Shown here: piece by piece, positions 1-4,332 of the stretch
How positions within the stretch are numbered: position 1 is the stretch's first letter
How the letters are laid out: the number at the start of each line of letters is the position of its first letter
Source of the DNA: Prochlorococcus sp. AG-315-I14
Lineage (GTDB): Bacteria; Cyanobacteriota; Cyanobacteriia; PCC-6307; Cyanobiaceae
DNA length: 5,474 nt
NCBI GenBank assembly: GCA_003283665.1
Contig: QBWF01000033.1
Location: forward strand, 1-5,474
Direction of reading: 5' to 3'
Made by a program: the position numbers and the translations under genes
The notes under the pieces: model-generated
Seen by the model: only the letters and a program-made list of their open reading frames with translations
Database searches by the model: none
What the model was told of the DNA's origin: nothing

Positions 1-166
1 TTTATATTCTCGTACAGATATAGAAAAAAACAAATAAATTAACTTATTGATAACATTATCATTAGTCGGAGCCCACAAAAAAAAATAAAGACCTTAAATT
101 GCTGATATTAATGACTTTCTAATAAAAAATGAAAATTGGGGAGCTATTAGGATATTGAATATTGAT

Positions 167-194
167 AAATTCTTTATATTTTATTTAAGAATTT
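167..194 (-). terminator. Hairpin abutting the stop codon of the 57-aa gene; weak terminator candidate
   Basis: The arms aaattctt (167-174) and aagaattt (187-194) are perfectly complementary over 8 bp and enclose a 12-nt A/T loop. On the minus strand the hairpin starts at the stop codon of the 57-aa gene, where a terminator would sit. There is no U-tract after the stem and the stem is almost all A/T, so it could be a 3'-end stabilising structure or chance. The rest of 1-193 shows no convincing gene. It does hold a tandem 7-bp repeat (ATATTGA twice, 152-165). Confidence 0.3.
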
Positions 195-367
195 CATGGA
201 CGCTCTAAAGGAATGGAAGGATTAGCTGAGATAGGTTTCTTGTAATAAGTATATTCAGGAGCCTCTGCATCAGACAAAAAGCTATTTAAGTTAGACGAGC
301 ATATATGCTCTCCTGCCATCCAACCCTTTGTAGATCTAGCTGAAGTACGATCAATTGAATTAGACAT
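194..367 (-). CDS. Hypothetical protein, 57 aa, soluble
   Basis: This is a short complete reading frame that I do not recognise. The frame opens at a TTG (377-379), but I prefer the ATG at 365-367, because a GGA lies 7 nt before it (in ttggataaatttatg), a reasonable if short Shine-Dalgarno. The product begins MSNSIDRTSARSTKGWMAGE and ends SIPLERP. It is polar, has no membrane span or signal peptide, and carries one Cys (in HICSSN) and a YTYYKK stretch. The mixed composition, with many Ser, Thr, Ala, Pro and Gly codons in an A/T-rich background, argues for a real protein rather than a chance frame. It stands alone: the next gene at 564 is divergent, with a 196-bp spacer. A TATAAA (383-388, minus strand) or TATATT (390-395) could be its -10 box. 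Function unknown. Confidence 0.55.
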   Translation of the reverse strand: MSNSIDRTSARSTKGWMAGEHICSSNLNSFLSDAEAPEYTYYKKPISANPSIPLERP

Positions 368-400
368 AAATTTATCCAACGATTTATAAAATATACATGA

Positions 401-463
401 AGTTGATTTAATGCATGAGCATAAATGCCTGACACAAAATAAAGCAATAATAATAAATCAACT
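401..463. repeat. 10-bp perfect inverted repeat with 43-nt spacer
   Basis: The arms agttgattta (401-410) and taaatcaact (454-463) are exact reverse complements. A smaller dyad, GCAT-AA-ATGC (419-428), lies between them. The element sits in the divergent spacer between the 57-aa gene (-) and the 54-aa gene (+). It could form a stem-loop in a leader of the minus-strand gene, be part of an untranslated small RNA, or act as a bipartite binding site. No further signal decides between these. Confidence 0.35.
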
Positions 464-521
464 AAATTAAAGTATTAAGGGATAAAAATAACATTAATAT
501 ATATTATGAAAAACAGTCTAT

Positions 522-541
522 TATAATATAGATACTATAAT
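522..541 (+). promoter_or_regulatory. Tandem -10 boxes ahead of the 54-aa gene
   Basis: Two perfect TATAAT hexamers lie at 522-527 and 536-541, 14 bp apart start to start. They predict transcription starts near 534 and 548 and leaders of about 30 and 16 nt before the ATG at 564. No -35 box is apparent, as is common in marine picocyanobacterial promoters. In such A/T-rich DNA single TATAATs arise by chance, but two placed this well before an ORF support expression of that ORF. Confidence 0.5.
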
Positions 542-563
542 TTAGTAAATTGAATAAAGTTAA

Positions 564-728
564 ATGGTTTCTATTATCGAATATTTATTATTAATAATGT
601 TCTTGTTAATTTGTGGCGGATGGGTATTTAAAGCATTTATATCGTTACTTGAGGGTAAACCAGTCAATTTCAACATAGTAAATCCATTAAATCTCAAAGC
701 AAGATGGCCTAAAGAAAAAAAAGATTAA
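564..728 (+). CDS. Small single-span membrane protein, 54 aa
   Basis: A complete ORF from ATG 564-566 to TAA 726-728. The product starts MVSIIEYLLLIMFLLICGGW. Residues about 4-29 form one hydrophobic membrane segment ending in FKAFISLL. A cytosolic-looking tail follows, with E-G-K-P, NPLNLKARWP and a Lys-rich end (KEKKD). The positive tail suggests an N-out/C-in single-span topology. The contrast between a hydrophobic start and a mixed polar tail with Trp, Pro and Arg is not what random A/T-rich frames give, and two TATAAT boxes lie just upstream. There is no obvious Shine-Dalgarno. The Cys in LLIC lacks the small residue needed at -1, so it does not look like a lipobox. The family is not identified; small membrane proteins of this kind are common in picocyanobacteria and often act as partners of larger complexes, but no partner is visible here. 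Confidence 0.6.
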   Translation: MVSIIEYLLLIMFLLICGGWVFKAFISLLEGKPVNFNIVNPLNLKARWPKEKKD

Positions 729-855
729 TAATAATATAATCTCCAATTAAGACTCAAAGTTAATTAATTAATACCGAGAAATAATATGCGATTTATTAAA
801 ATATGATCGTAGTTTTTATCACACTAGTCTGTATCAATCTTAATTATGAATACTA

Positions 856-891
856 TTTGATCTTATGCCTGTAAACAATAGGCAAATCAAA
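856..891 (+). other. Two-stem hairpin in the spacer before the 93-aa gene
   Basis: TTTGAT (856-861) pairs with ATCAAA (886-891), and TGCCT (866-870) pairs with AGGCA (880-884) around a 9-nt loop, leaving a small internal loop (CTTA opposite A). On the plus strand it is followed by A residues, not U, so it is not a standard terminator for the 54-aa gene. The remainder of 729-969 holds only very short frames and the palindrome at 912-927. Confidence 0.3.
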
Positions 892-911
892 AAAAATTTA
901 GAACTATTAAT

Positions 912-933
912 ATATCAATATTGATATTATAAA
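912..933 (+). promoter_or_regulatory. 16-bp perfect palindrome overlapping a -10 box
   Basis: Bases 912-927, atatcaatattgatat, are a perfect 16-bp palindrome. They overlap a TATTAT (925-930) and abut a TATAAA (928-933), either of which could be the -10 box of the 93-aa gene, giving a leader of roughly 30 nt. A dyad in this position is where a dimeric repressor would bind. The sequence is nearly all A/T, so chance is a real alternative. Confidence 0.35.
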
Positions 934-969
934 AATGAAACTTTAGTCCTGAAAAAAAATAAATCAGGT

Positions 970-1251
970 ATGATTGAGAAAAACTACATCCTAAAAATGA
1001 AAGCTAAAGAGTTCATAGCAACTAACAAATACTTTATTTTGGCCGGTTTCAGCACGGTTTCTATCATAATCACTTCACTATCAATAATCTCAGTATCAAA
1101 ATCTGTCAAGGAATTATCAAGTTCCCTTTTATCAATTTCCACATGGGCTGATAATCAAAATGAATGTATTGAAAGAACTTTCCGAATAGATGGCAAAAAC
1201 ACTCAAGGTATACCATCTAAAGTATGGAGTTGCAATGGTGGGGGCGAATAG
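970..1251 (+). CDS. Membrane-anchored small protein with two conserved-looking cysteines, 93 aa
   Basis: The product is a short basic N-terminus (MIEKNYILKMKAKEFIATNK), one membrane helix at about residues 21-42 (FILAGFSTVSIIITSLSII), a Ser-rich stretch, then a polar C-terminal half with Cys66 (NQNECIERT) and Cys88 (KVWSCNGGGE). The layout resembles a signal anchor with the C-terminal half outside the cytoplasm, where the two cysteines could form a disulfide; that is inference. The ending V-x-x-C-N-G-G resembles short uncharacterised proteins I recall from marine picocyanobacteria, but I cannot verify this. Start: the ATG at 970 has AGG only 1 nt upstream, and that AGG is inside a possible hairpin (CCTGA 948-952 with TCAGG 964-968). 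The in-frame ATG at 997 (84 aa) is therefore a real alternative and would keep the membrane helix. It converges on the Nif11-like gene with a 27-bp gap and no clear terminator. Confidence 0.7.
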   Translation: MIEKNYILKMKAKEFIATNKYFILAGFSTVSIIITSLSIISVSKSVKELSSSLLSISTWADNQNECIERTFRIDGKNTQGIPSKVWSCNGGGE

Positions 1252-1278
1252 ATATTTAGATAAAATGGAAAAGCATAA

Positions 1279-1461
1279 CTAATACTCTCCCCATCTTTTA
1301 CTAATATCAAAGCCCCATCTATTCGCTAGTGATACTAGATCATCATGGGAATTACAGTTAATAATTAATGAATGTCTATCAGGACTTTTCTCAATAAATT
1401 CAACAAATTTATTCAATTGGTTGATTTTATTTAAGAACTGATCATAATCTTTTTGACTCAT
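1279..1461 (-). CDS. Nif11-like domain protein, 60 aa
   Basis: The start MSQKDYDQFLNKI, followed by an acidic/hydrophobic helix and the end DLVSLANRWGFDISKRWGEY, fits the Nif11/nitrile-hydratase-like leader fold (short helix starting M-S-x-x-x-x-x-F-L, then a second conserved block ending A-x-x-x-G-F-D-I). In this family such domains are either leaders of ribosomally made peptides (prochlorosins and relatives) or short stand-alone proteins of unknown role. This one stops seven residues after GFDI and carries no double-glycine cleavage site and no Ser/Thr/Cys-rich core, so it is not a lanthipeptide precursor as it stands, and no LanM-type enzyme is in the window. The start ATG (1459-1461) has no clear Shine-Dalgarno. 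A perfect TATAAT lies 24 nt upstream on the minus strand (1486-1491). Family assignment is from pattern only. Confidence 0.75.
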   Translation of the reverse strand: MSQKDYDQFLNKINQLNKFVEFIEKSPDRHSLIINCNSHDDLVSLANRWGFDISKRWGEY

Positions 1462-1472
1462 TTTAATAAAAC

Positions 1473-1501
1473 TGATTAATATCTAATTATAATATTAATC
1501 A
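1473..1501 (-). promoter_or_regulatory. -10 box of the Nif11-like gene set between the arms of a 10-bp dyad
   Basis: The minus strand reads TATAAT at 1491-1486, predicting transcription near 1479 and a leader of about 17 nt. The box falls in the 9-nt centre of an inverted repeat, tgattaatat (1473-1482) and atattaatca (1492-1501), perfect over 10 bp. A protein binding this dyad would cover the -10 region. The right arm also overlaps the stop codon of the possible small ORF at 1499-1609, so as RNA the same dyad could be that gene's 3' hairpin, followed by a short GTTTT on the minus strand. Both readings are inference. Confidence 0.4.
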
Positions 1502-1609
1502 TCTTCGATCAGCGTTGTGATCTATCTGTACTTTAATATCAAATCTAGACCATATACCAATACATATCAGTATTAAACCAAGACAGGTATTAAGAGATAC
1601 AATTTCCAC
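1499..1609 (-). CDS. Possible small membrane peptide, 36 aa (38 aa from TTG)
   Basis: A short frame from GTG (1607-1609) to TGA (1499-1501); it can begin two codons earlier at TTG (1613-1615), and a stop lies directly before that. The product reads (M)EIVSLNTCLGLILICIGIWS followed by RFDIKVQIDHNADRR. It has a membrane helix of about residues 5-20 with Trp at its edge, then a charged tail with mixed acidic and basic residues, which looks like a designed single-span peptide rather than noise. Perfect TATAAT boxes on the minus strand at 1622-1627, 1636-1641 and 1671-1676 lie just upstream. Against it: no ATG start, a TTGGA too close to the GTG to act as a Shine-Dalgarno, and very short length. 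No function can be proposed. Confidence 0.4.
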   Translation of the reverse strand: MEIVSLNTCLGLILICIGIWSRFDIKVQIDHNADRR

Positions 1610-1621
1610 ATCCAACTATAT

Positions 1622-1641
1622 ATTATATAATTTTAATTATA
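1622..1641 (-). promoter_or_regulatory. Tandem TATAAT boxes, one inside a symmetric dyad
   Basis: The minus strand carries TATAAT at 1627-1622 and 1641-1636. The second is half of a dyad, TATAATT (1626-1632) and AATTATA (1635-1641) with TT between, so a TATAAT is also presented on the plus strand at 1626-1631. On the minus strand this would drive the 36-aa ORF with a very short leader. No plus-strand gene follows before the desaturase, so any plus-strand transcript would be antisense to the desaturase 3' end. A further weak hairpin (TAAAG 1682-1686, CTTTA 1691-1695) lies between here and the desaturase stop and could serve as a poor terminator for it. Confidence 0.35.
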
Positions 1642-1739
1642 GCCTCTATTTTAGACTAAGGAAAAAAAGAATTATAGAATGTAAAGAATGCTTTATGAGG
1701 TGTCATTATTCAATAATATAAATCAAGCTTAAATTAAGA

Positions 1740-2864
1740 TTAAGTTTGTTTATATGGCTGTTGCCAGATATACCTATCTATATTCTTATCCTTTTTAACT
1801 GCTACACAATTAGATGCTATACGCCATAAAGATTTATAGATAGGTGAAGGATTAAATAAATAAACTTTTGGGAATTTTTTCTTAATGATCTTAGTAGCAA
1901 TAACAGCATGATAATGAGGGATAGTAGGTTCAATATGATGTATTACATGTGTTGATCCAATATTATGGTGAAGTAAATTAATAATTTTGCCATAAGGTCT
2001 ATCAATAGATAAAAAAGCTCCTCTCATATAAGAAAATTCGTCTCCCCCAAGATGAGGAACATCTGTATCTGTATGGTGTAGCCAAGTATAAATAACAAGC
2101 CAAATGTTGACGACAATTAAGGGACATAGATAAAGAGTAATCATAGAATATATTCCAAAGTATATTGTCCATATAATTAACATAGAAACCATAAATAAAA
2201 TCCCCCAATCTGATGCCCACACTTTTTTTGACCAAATTCCAGGCCATAGTTTTCTTGAGAATGGAGCTATAGGCCAAAAATGATTACTCGTCCCATAGCG
2301 AGGTCCACCAGTTTTTCCAGCCAGGAGATAAGCAGGCCAGCCAAATATCAAATGAAGAATCAATTGCATAGATCCATATATCGTTTTACCCAAAATTAGT
2401 GATGACTCCATTTCTTTCGTTCCTCCTGGGTTTTCAATTTTTCCATCACCAGAAATAACAAGGGGTACATGAGTCTCACCATCGGTTACATGATTAGTAA
2501 AGGCGTGATGAACTGCATGTGACCTTTGCCATGAGAAATAAGGAACTAACAAGAATGAATGCAAGACGTATCCAACAAATGTTTGCAATTTACGGTTATC
2601 TGAGAAGGCTCCATGACCGCACTCATGTGCAATCACCCAAAGGCCCATAGCTGTTGTGCCAGAGAAAAGAGAATAAAAAAACCATAAGGGAATCATGCTG
2701 CTAGTTAAAGGTATAGAAAGGCCGAGTAACACGACAAAGAACTGAATAACAACACTCAAAGCCAAATACGAAAGAGATCTTTTCGTCTGACGACTAAAGC
2801 AAATTTTTGGGAGTACTGATCTAACTTGTGACCTAGAAGGAATATCTTCCAAAGATATATTCAT
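1740..2864 (-). CDS. Membrane fatty acid desaturase, FAD2-like (omega-6/delta-12 type)
   Basis: A di-iron membrane desaturase that introduces a cis double bond into an acyl chain, in cyanobacteria normally on membrane glycerolipids with ferredoxin as donor. Numbered from the chosen start (374 aa), the three histidine boxes are H80ECGH84, H116AVHH120 and H306VIHH310. Other family hallmarks are the LHSFLLVPYFSW segment before box 2, ETHVP after it, LHHTDTDVPH at about 263, RGAFLSIDRPYG and IPHYHA. Hydrophobic helices lie at about 32-51, 57-78, 220-242 and 243-262. HECGH and the LVPYFSW/ETHVP context resemble plant, fungal and algal FAD2/FAD3 more than cyanobacterial DesA, which has HDCGH; regiospecificity cannot be read from sequence. 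Start: the frame is open to TTG 2942 (400 aa) with an ATG at 2891 (383 aa). I chose ATG 2864 because AAAGGA (2871-2876) lies 6 nt before it, the best Shine-Dalgarno in the window. It is the only large gene between long spacers, so probably monocistronic. Confidence 0.92.
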   Translation of the reverse strand: MNISLEDIPSRSQVRSVLPKICFSRQTKRSLSYLALSVVIQFFVVLLGLSIPLTSSMIPLWFFYSLFSGTTAMGLWVIAHECGHGAFSDNRKLQTFVGYVLHSFLLVPYFSWQRSHAVHHAFTNHVTDGETHVPLVISGDGKIENPGGTKEMESSLILGKTIYGSMQLILHLIFGWPAYLLAGKTGGPRYGTSNHFWPIAPFSRKLWPGIWSKKVWASDWGILFMVSMLIIWTIYFGIYSMITLYLCPLIVVNIWLVIYTWLHHTDTDVPHLGGDEFSYMRGAFLSIDRPYGKIINLLHHNIGSTHVIHHIEPTIPHYHAVIATKIIKKKFPKVYLFNPSPIYKSLWRIASNCVAVKKDKNIDRYIWQQPYKQT

Positions 2865-2870
2865 TGCTTG

Positions 2871-2876
2871 TCCTTT
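2871..2876 (-). promoter_or_regulatory. Shine-Dalgarno deciding the desaturase start
   Basis: The minus strand reads AAAGGA followed by CAAGCA and ATG (2864-2862), a 6-nt spacer. Neither the ATG at 2891 nor the TTG at 2942 has a comparable site. The motif lies within the open frame, so if the longer protein is made it encodes the Lys-Gly of GLKGQA and the match would be coincidental. Confidence 0.55.
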
Positions 2877-2942
2877 CAGACCAGAAGGCATAAATTTCAG
2901 ATTTTTAGGGTATTCACTCACTAGATTTTCATTAAAGGTCAA

Positions 2943-3070
2943 TTTCTTAAACTTTTATTAGTGTGTTTAAAAGCTATTAAACAATAACTCAAACAGATGG
3001 CGTGAAGTCAAGTAAACACAGTCATTCATTAACGCGTATTAAAAAAAAATTCAACATTATAAAATATAGC
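2943..3070. other. Spacer upstream of the desaturase
   Basis: No gene is supported here; the frames are 11 codons or fewer. It contains a hairpin (GTTTAA 2965-2970 with TTAAAC 2977-2982, 6-nt loop), an A9 run at 3041-3049 and a minus-strand TATAAT at 3056-3061. If that box is used, the desaturase leader would be about 185 nt to ATG 2864. No -10 box closer to the gene stands out. With the candidate leader 2865-2942 and the terminator region to 3174, the gene-free stretch is about 310 bp. Confidence 0.4.
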
Positions 3071-3108
3071 AAAAAAAAAGCCTATGAAAACAAAATACTT
3101 TCATCTAG
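3071..3108 (-). terminator. Likely terminator of the 76-aa gene
   Basis: On the minus strand a stem made of CT plus ATGAAA (3108-3107 and 3104-3099) pairs with TTTCAT plus AG (3089-3084 and 3083-3082), with a 2-nt bulge, and GC then nine U residues (3079-3071) follow. It lies about 67 nt past the stop of the 76-aa gene and ahead of the desaturase, where a terminator is expected. The long U-tract is the strongest part; the stem is A/T-rich and bulged. Confidence 0.4.
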
Positions 3109-3174
3109 AATCATTCTAATCTTATAATGAAAAACTCAATTAAGAATACAATAAGAAATAATGTGTTAAAAAGA

Positions 3175-3405
3175 TTAATCGTCTTTTTGAGGATAAACAA
3201 CAGTTCCATCGCTCTTTCGAACTGGCTTAGAATAAAGAACTCTTAATAATCCTTTAGTGTCCATATTCGGACCTGTAATAAAGAAACTAAATATAAAAAA
3301 CCCCCCAAATAATGAGACTAAGACTATAATAAAAGGGTTTAATCCCATTTCAGAAAATGATAGTGAGAAGAAAATCAATAAAGATGAAATAGATGAAAAC
3401 AACAT
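3175..3405 (-). CDS. Small membrane protein with two helices, 76 aa
   Basis: A complete frame from ATG 3405 to TAA 3175. Two hydrophobic segments are visible: about residues 4-19 (SSISSLLIFFSLSFS) and 25-44 (FIIVLVSLFGGFFIFSFFIT), the second with a GG hinge. A hydrophilic tail of about 32 residues follows, GPNMDTKGLLRVLYSKPVRK then SDGTVVYPQKDD. The tail's mixture of Asp, Lys, Arg, Pro and Gly marks this as the coding strand; the opposite-strand frame here is Lys/Asn/Ile-rich and lacks such structure. An AGGA (3417-3420) lies 11 nt before the ATG, a little far. Met20 is an alternative start giving a single-span 57-aa form. A TAAAAT at 3435-3440 is a possible -10 box. I do not recognise the family and propose no function. 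Confidence 0.65.
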   Translation of the reverse strand: MLFSSISSLLIFFSLSFSEMGLNPFIIVLVSLFGGFFIFSFFITGPNMDTKGLLRVLYSKPVRKSDGTVVYPQKDD

Positions 3406-3514
3406 TCCAAATAAAATCCTGCTAAAGAAATTTTATTTTAGCTTAAGGATAAAGCAGATAAATCTTATATATATTAATACAAACTGGAAGTAACTGTAAG
3501 CTAAATAGATATAA

Positions 3515-3536
3515 AAGAGTAATAAAAATTACTTTT
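3515..3536 (-). terminator. Likely terminator of the peptidase E-like gene
   Basis: AGTAAT (3518-3523) and ATTACT (3528-3533) form a perfect stem around a 4-nt loop, extended outward by three more pairs including one G-U (3515-3517 with 3534-3536). On the minus strand the hairpin is followed by a U-rich CTTTTAT. It lies about 50 nt past the peptidase stop and before the 76-aa gene, so those two genes are probably transcribed separately. On the plus strand it is followed by TTTT too, so it could act both ways. Confidence 0.45.
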
Positions 3537-3584
3537 AAGTAATAATTAAATCACATCAAAGAAATGTATTAATAAAATTATAAT

Positions 3585-4277
3585 TTAAAGCTGATATAAA
3601 GGGTATTTCTTATGAATAATAGAACCGTTTAAAAGATGGACAAGGTAAGTATTTTTATTTTTCATAAAACTAATACTATTGGAGGGTTCTCCATTAACAA
3701 TATGAAGAGCACACCCACCCTCAATTGAAATACAATTATCTAATTTGTGTTCATGAATTAATTTCTCTACATATGGCTTACGTGATAACTCTTCATCATA
3801 ATGAGGACAGCAAGTCCCTTTAACAAAATCCAAACAAGATAATAATTTCAGTTCATCATTCCATGAATCAGTAATACCATTAGAAAACCAACAAATTGCT
3901 CCAGCACTTACACCGCTCATAATAACACCGTTTAAATAAGCCTCATGCAAAACCTTATCAATTCCCCACTCCTTCCAAACTGCTAACATACTTTTAGTAT
4001 TGCCACCACCGACAAAAATAATATCCTGAGAGTTTATATGGGATTTAAAGTCTAAAGTCCGATTAAAAAGGTCGATATGTGATGGAATACATTTCAAATT
4101 TAGAAAAGTTGAATAAAATCGGACAATATAACTGTCATTATCTCCTGATGCTGTTGGTATAAAACAAATTCGAGGTAAAGATTTATTAGATAGAGTAAGT
4201 AAATATTTTTCAATTAAGAAATGGCTAACATTCCTTCCAAAGCCACCACCACCTATTGCAAAGATTTGCTTATCCAA
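3585..4277 (-). CDS. Peptidase S51 family serine hydrolase, peptidase E-like
   Basis: 230 aa, the usual size for peptidase E-type members of family S51, cytoplasmic enzymes with a class I glutamine-amidotransferase-like fold that use a Ser nucleophile; E. coli PepE cleaves Asp-X dipeptides and the related cyanophycinase cleaves cyanophycin. Seen here: a Gly-rich start (FAIGGGGFGRN, 6-16), the PTASGD strand end (41-46), FVGGGNT (88-94), the nucleophile elbow GVSAGA with Ser124, and GTCCPHYDEE with His159 as the likely catalytic His; Asp137 in ITDSW is a plausible acid. IEGGCAL (185-191) matches the late conserved block. It is shorter than cyanophycinases, so a dipeptidase or related hydrolase is likelier; the substrate is unknown. 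The start is TTG (4275-4277): an in-frame stop lies two codons upstream and no ATG precedes the GGGG motif, so this non-ATG start is forced. No Shine-Dalgarno is evident. A perfect TATAAT lies at 4321-4316 on the minus strand. Divergent from the 34-aa ORF. Confidence 0.88.
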   Translation of the reverse strand: MDKQIFAIGGGGFGRNVSHFLIEKYLLTLSNKSLPRICFIPTASGDNDSYIVRFYSTFLNLKCIPSHIDLFNRTLDFKSHINSQDIIFVGGGNTKSMLAVWKEWGIDKVLHEAYLNGVIMSGVSAGAICWFSNGITDSWNDELKLLSCLDFVKGTCCPHYDEELSRKPYVEKLIHEHKLDNCISIEGGCALHIVNGEPSNSISFMKNKNTYLVHLLNGSIIHKKYPLYQL

Positions 4278-4298
4278 GATGATTCAAAAAACTTGTAT

Positions 4299-4321
4299 TA
4301 TACTTTAGTATATAAATTATA
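4299..4321. promoter_or_regulatory. Divergent promoter with a symmetric -10 element
   Basis: TATACT (4299-4304) and AGTATA (4307-4312) form a dyad around TT, presenting a TATACT -10-like hexamer on both strands. Each is 28-29 nt from its own start codon: ATG 4333 on the plus strand and TTG 4277 on the minus strand. A perfect TATAAT on the minus strand at 4316-4321 is a second choice for the peptidase. No -35 box is seen. The 55-bp space between the two genes must hold both promoters, and this is the only good candidate. Confidence 0.5.
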
Positions 4322-4332
4322 AAAACAGAATC

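Noticed and set aside
2..37. Eleven-codon frame entering from the left edge on the plus strand, ending TAA at 35-37
   Set aside because: It could be the C-terminus of a gene outside the window, but another frame is also open there to a stop at 40-42, and the stretch is too short to choose.
803..874. 23-codon plus-strand frame starting MIVVFITLVC
   Set aside because: Very short, no ribosome site, no charged tail, and of a kind expected by chance in this A/T-rich spacer.
865..924. 19-codon plus-strand frame starting MPVNNRQIKK
   Set aside because: Overlaps the hairpin and the palindrome, is too short, and has no supporting promoter or ribosome site.
1279..1461. Lanthipeptide (prochlorosin-type) precursor
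   Set aside because: No Gly-Gly cleavage motif, no core region and no modifying enzyme in the window; only the leader-like domain is present.
2002..2277. 91-codon minus-strand frame inside the desaturase gene
   Set aside because: It lies wholly within the desaturase in another frame, while the desaturase frame carries all the conserved motifs there.
3041..3079. Two A9 runs as a repeat element
   Set aside because: Homopolymer A runs are common in this DNA; one is already explained as the U-tract of a terminator on the minus strand and the flanks do not match.
3257..3493. 78-codon plus-strand frame opposite the 76-aa membrane protein
   Set aside because: Its product is dominated by Lys, Asn and Ile with no fold signature; the minus-strand frame has two membrane helices and a mixed polar tail.
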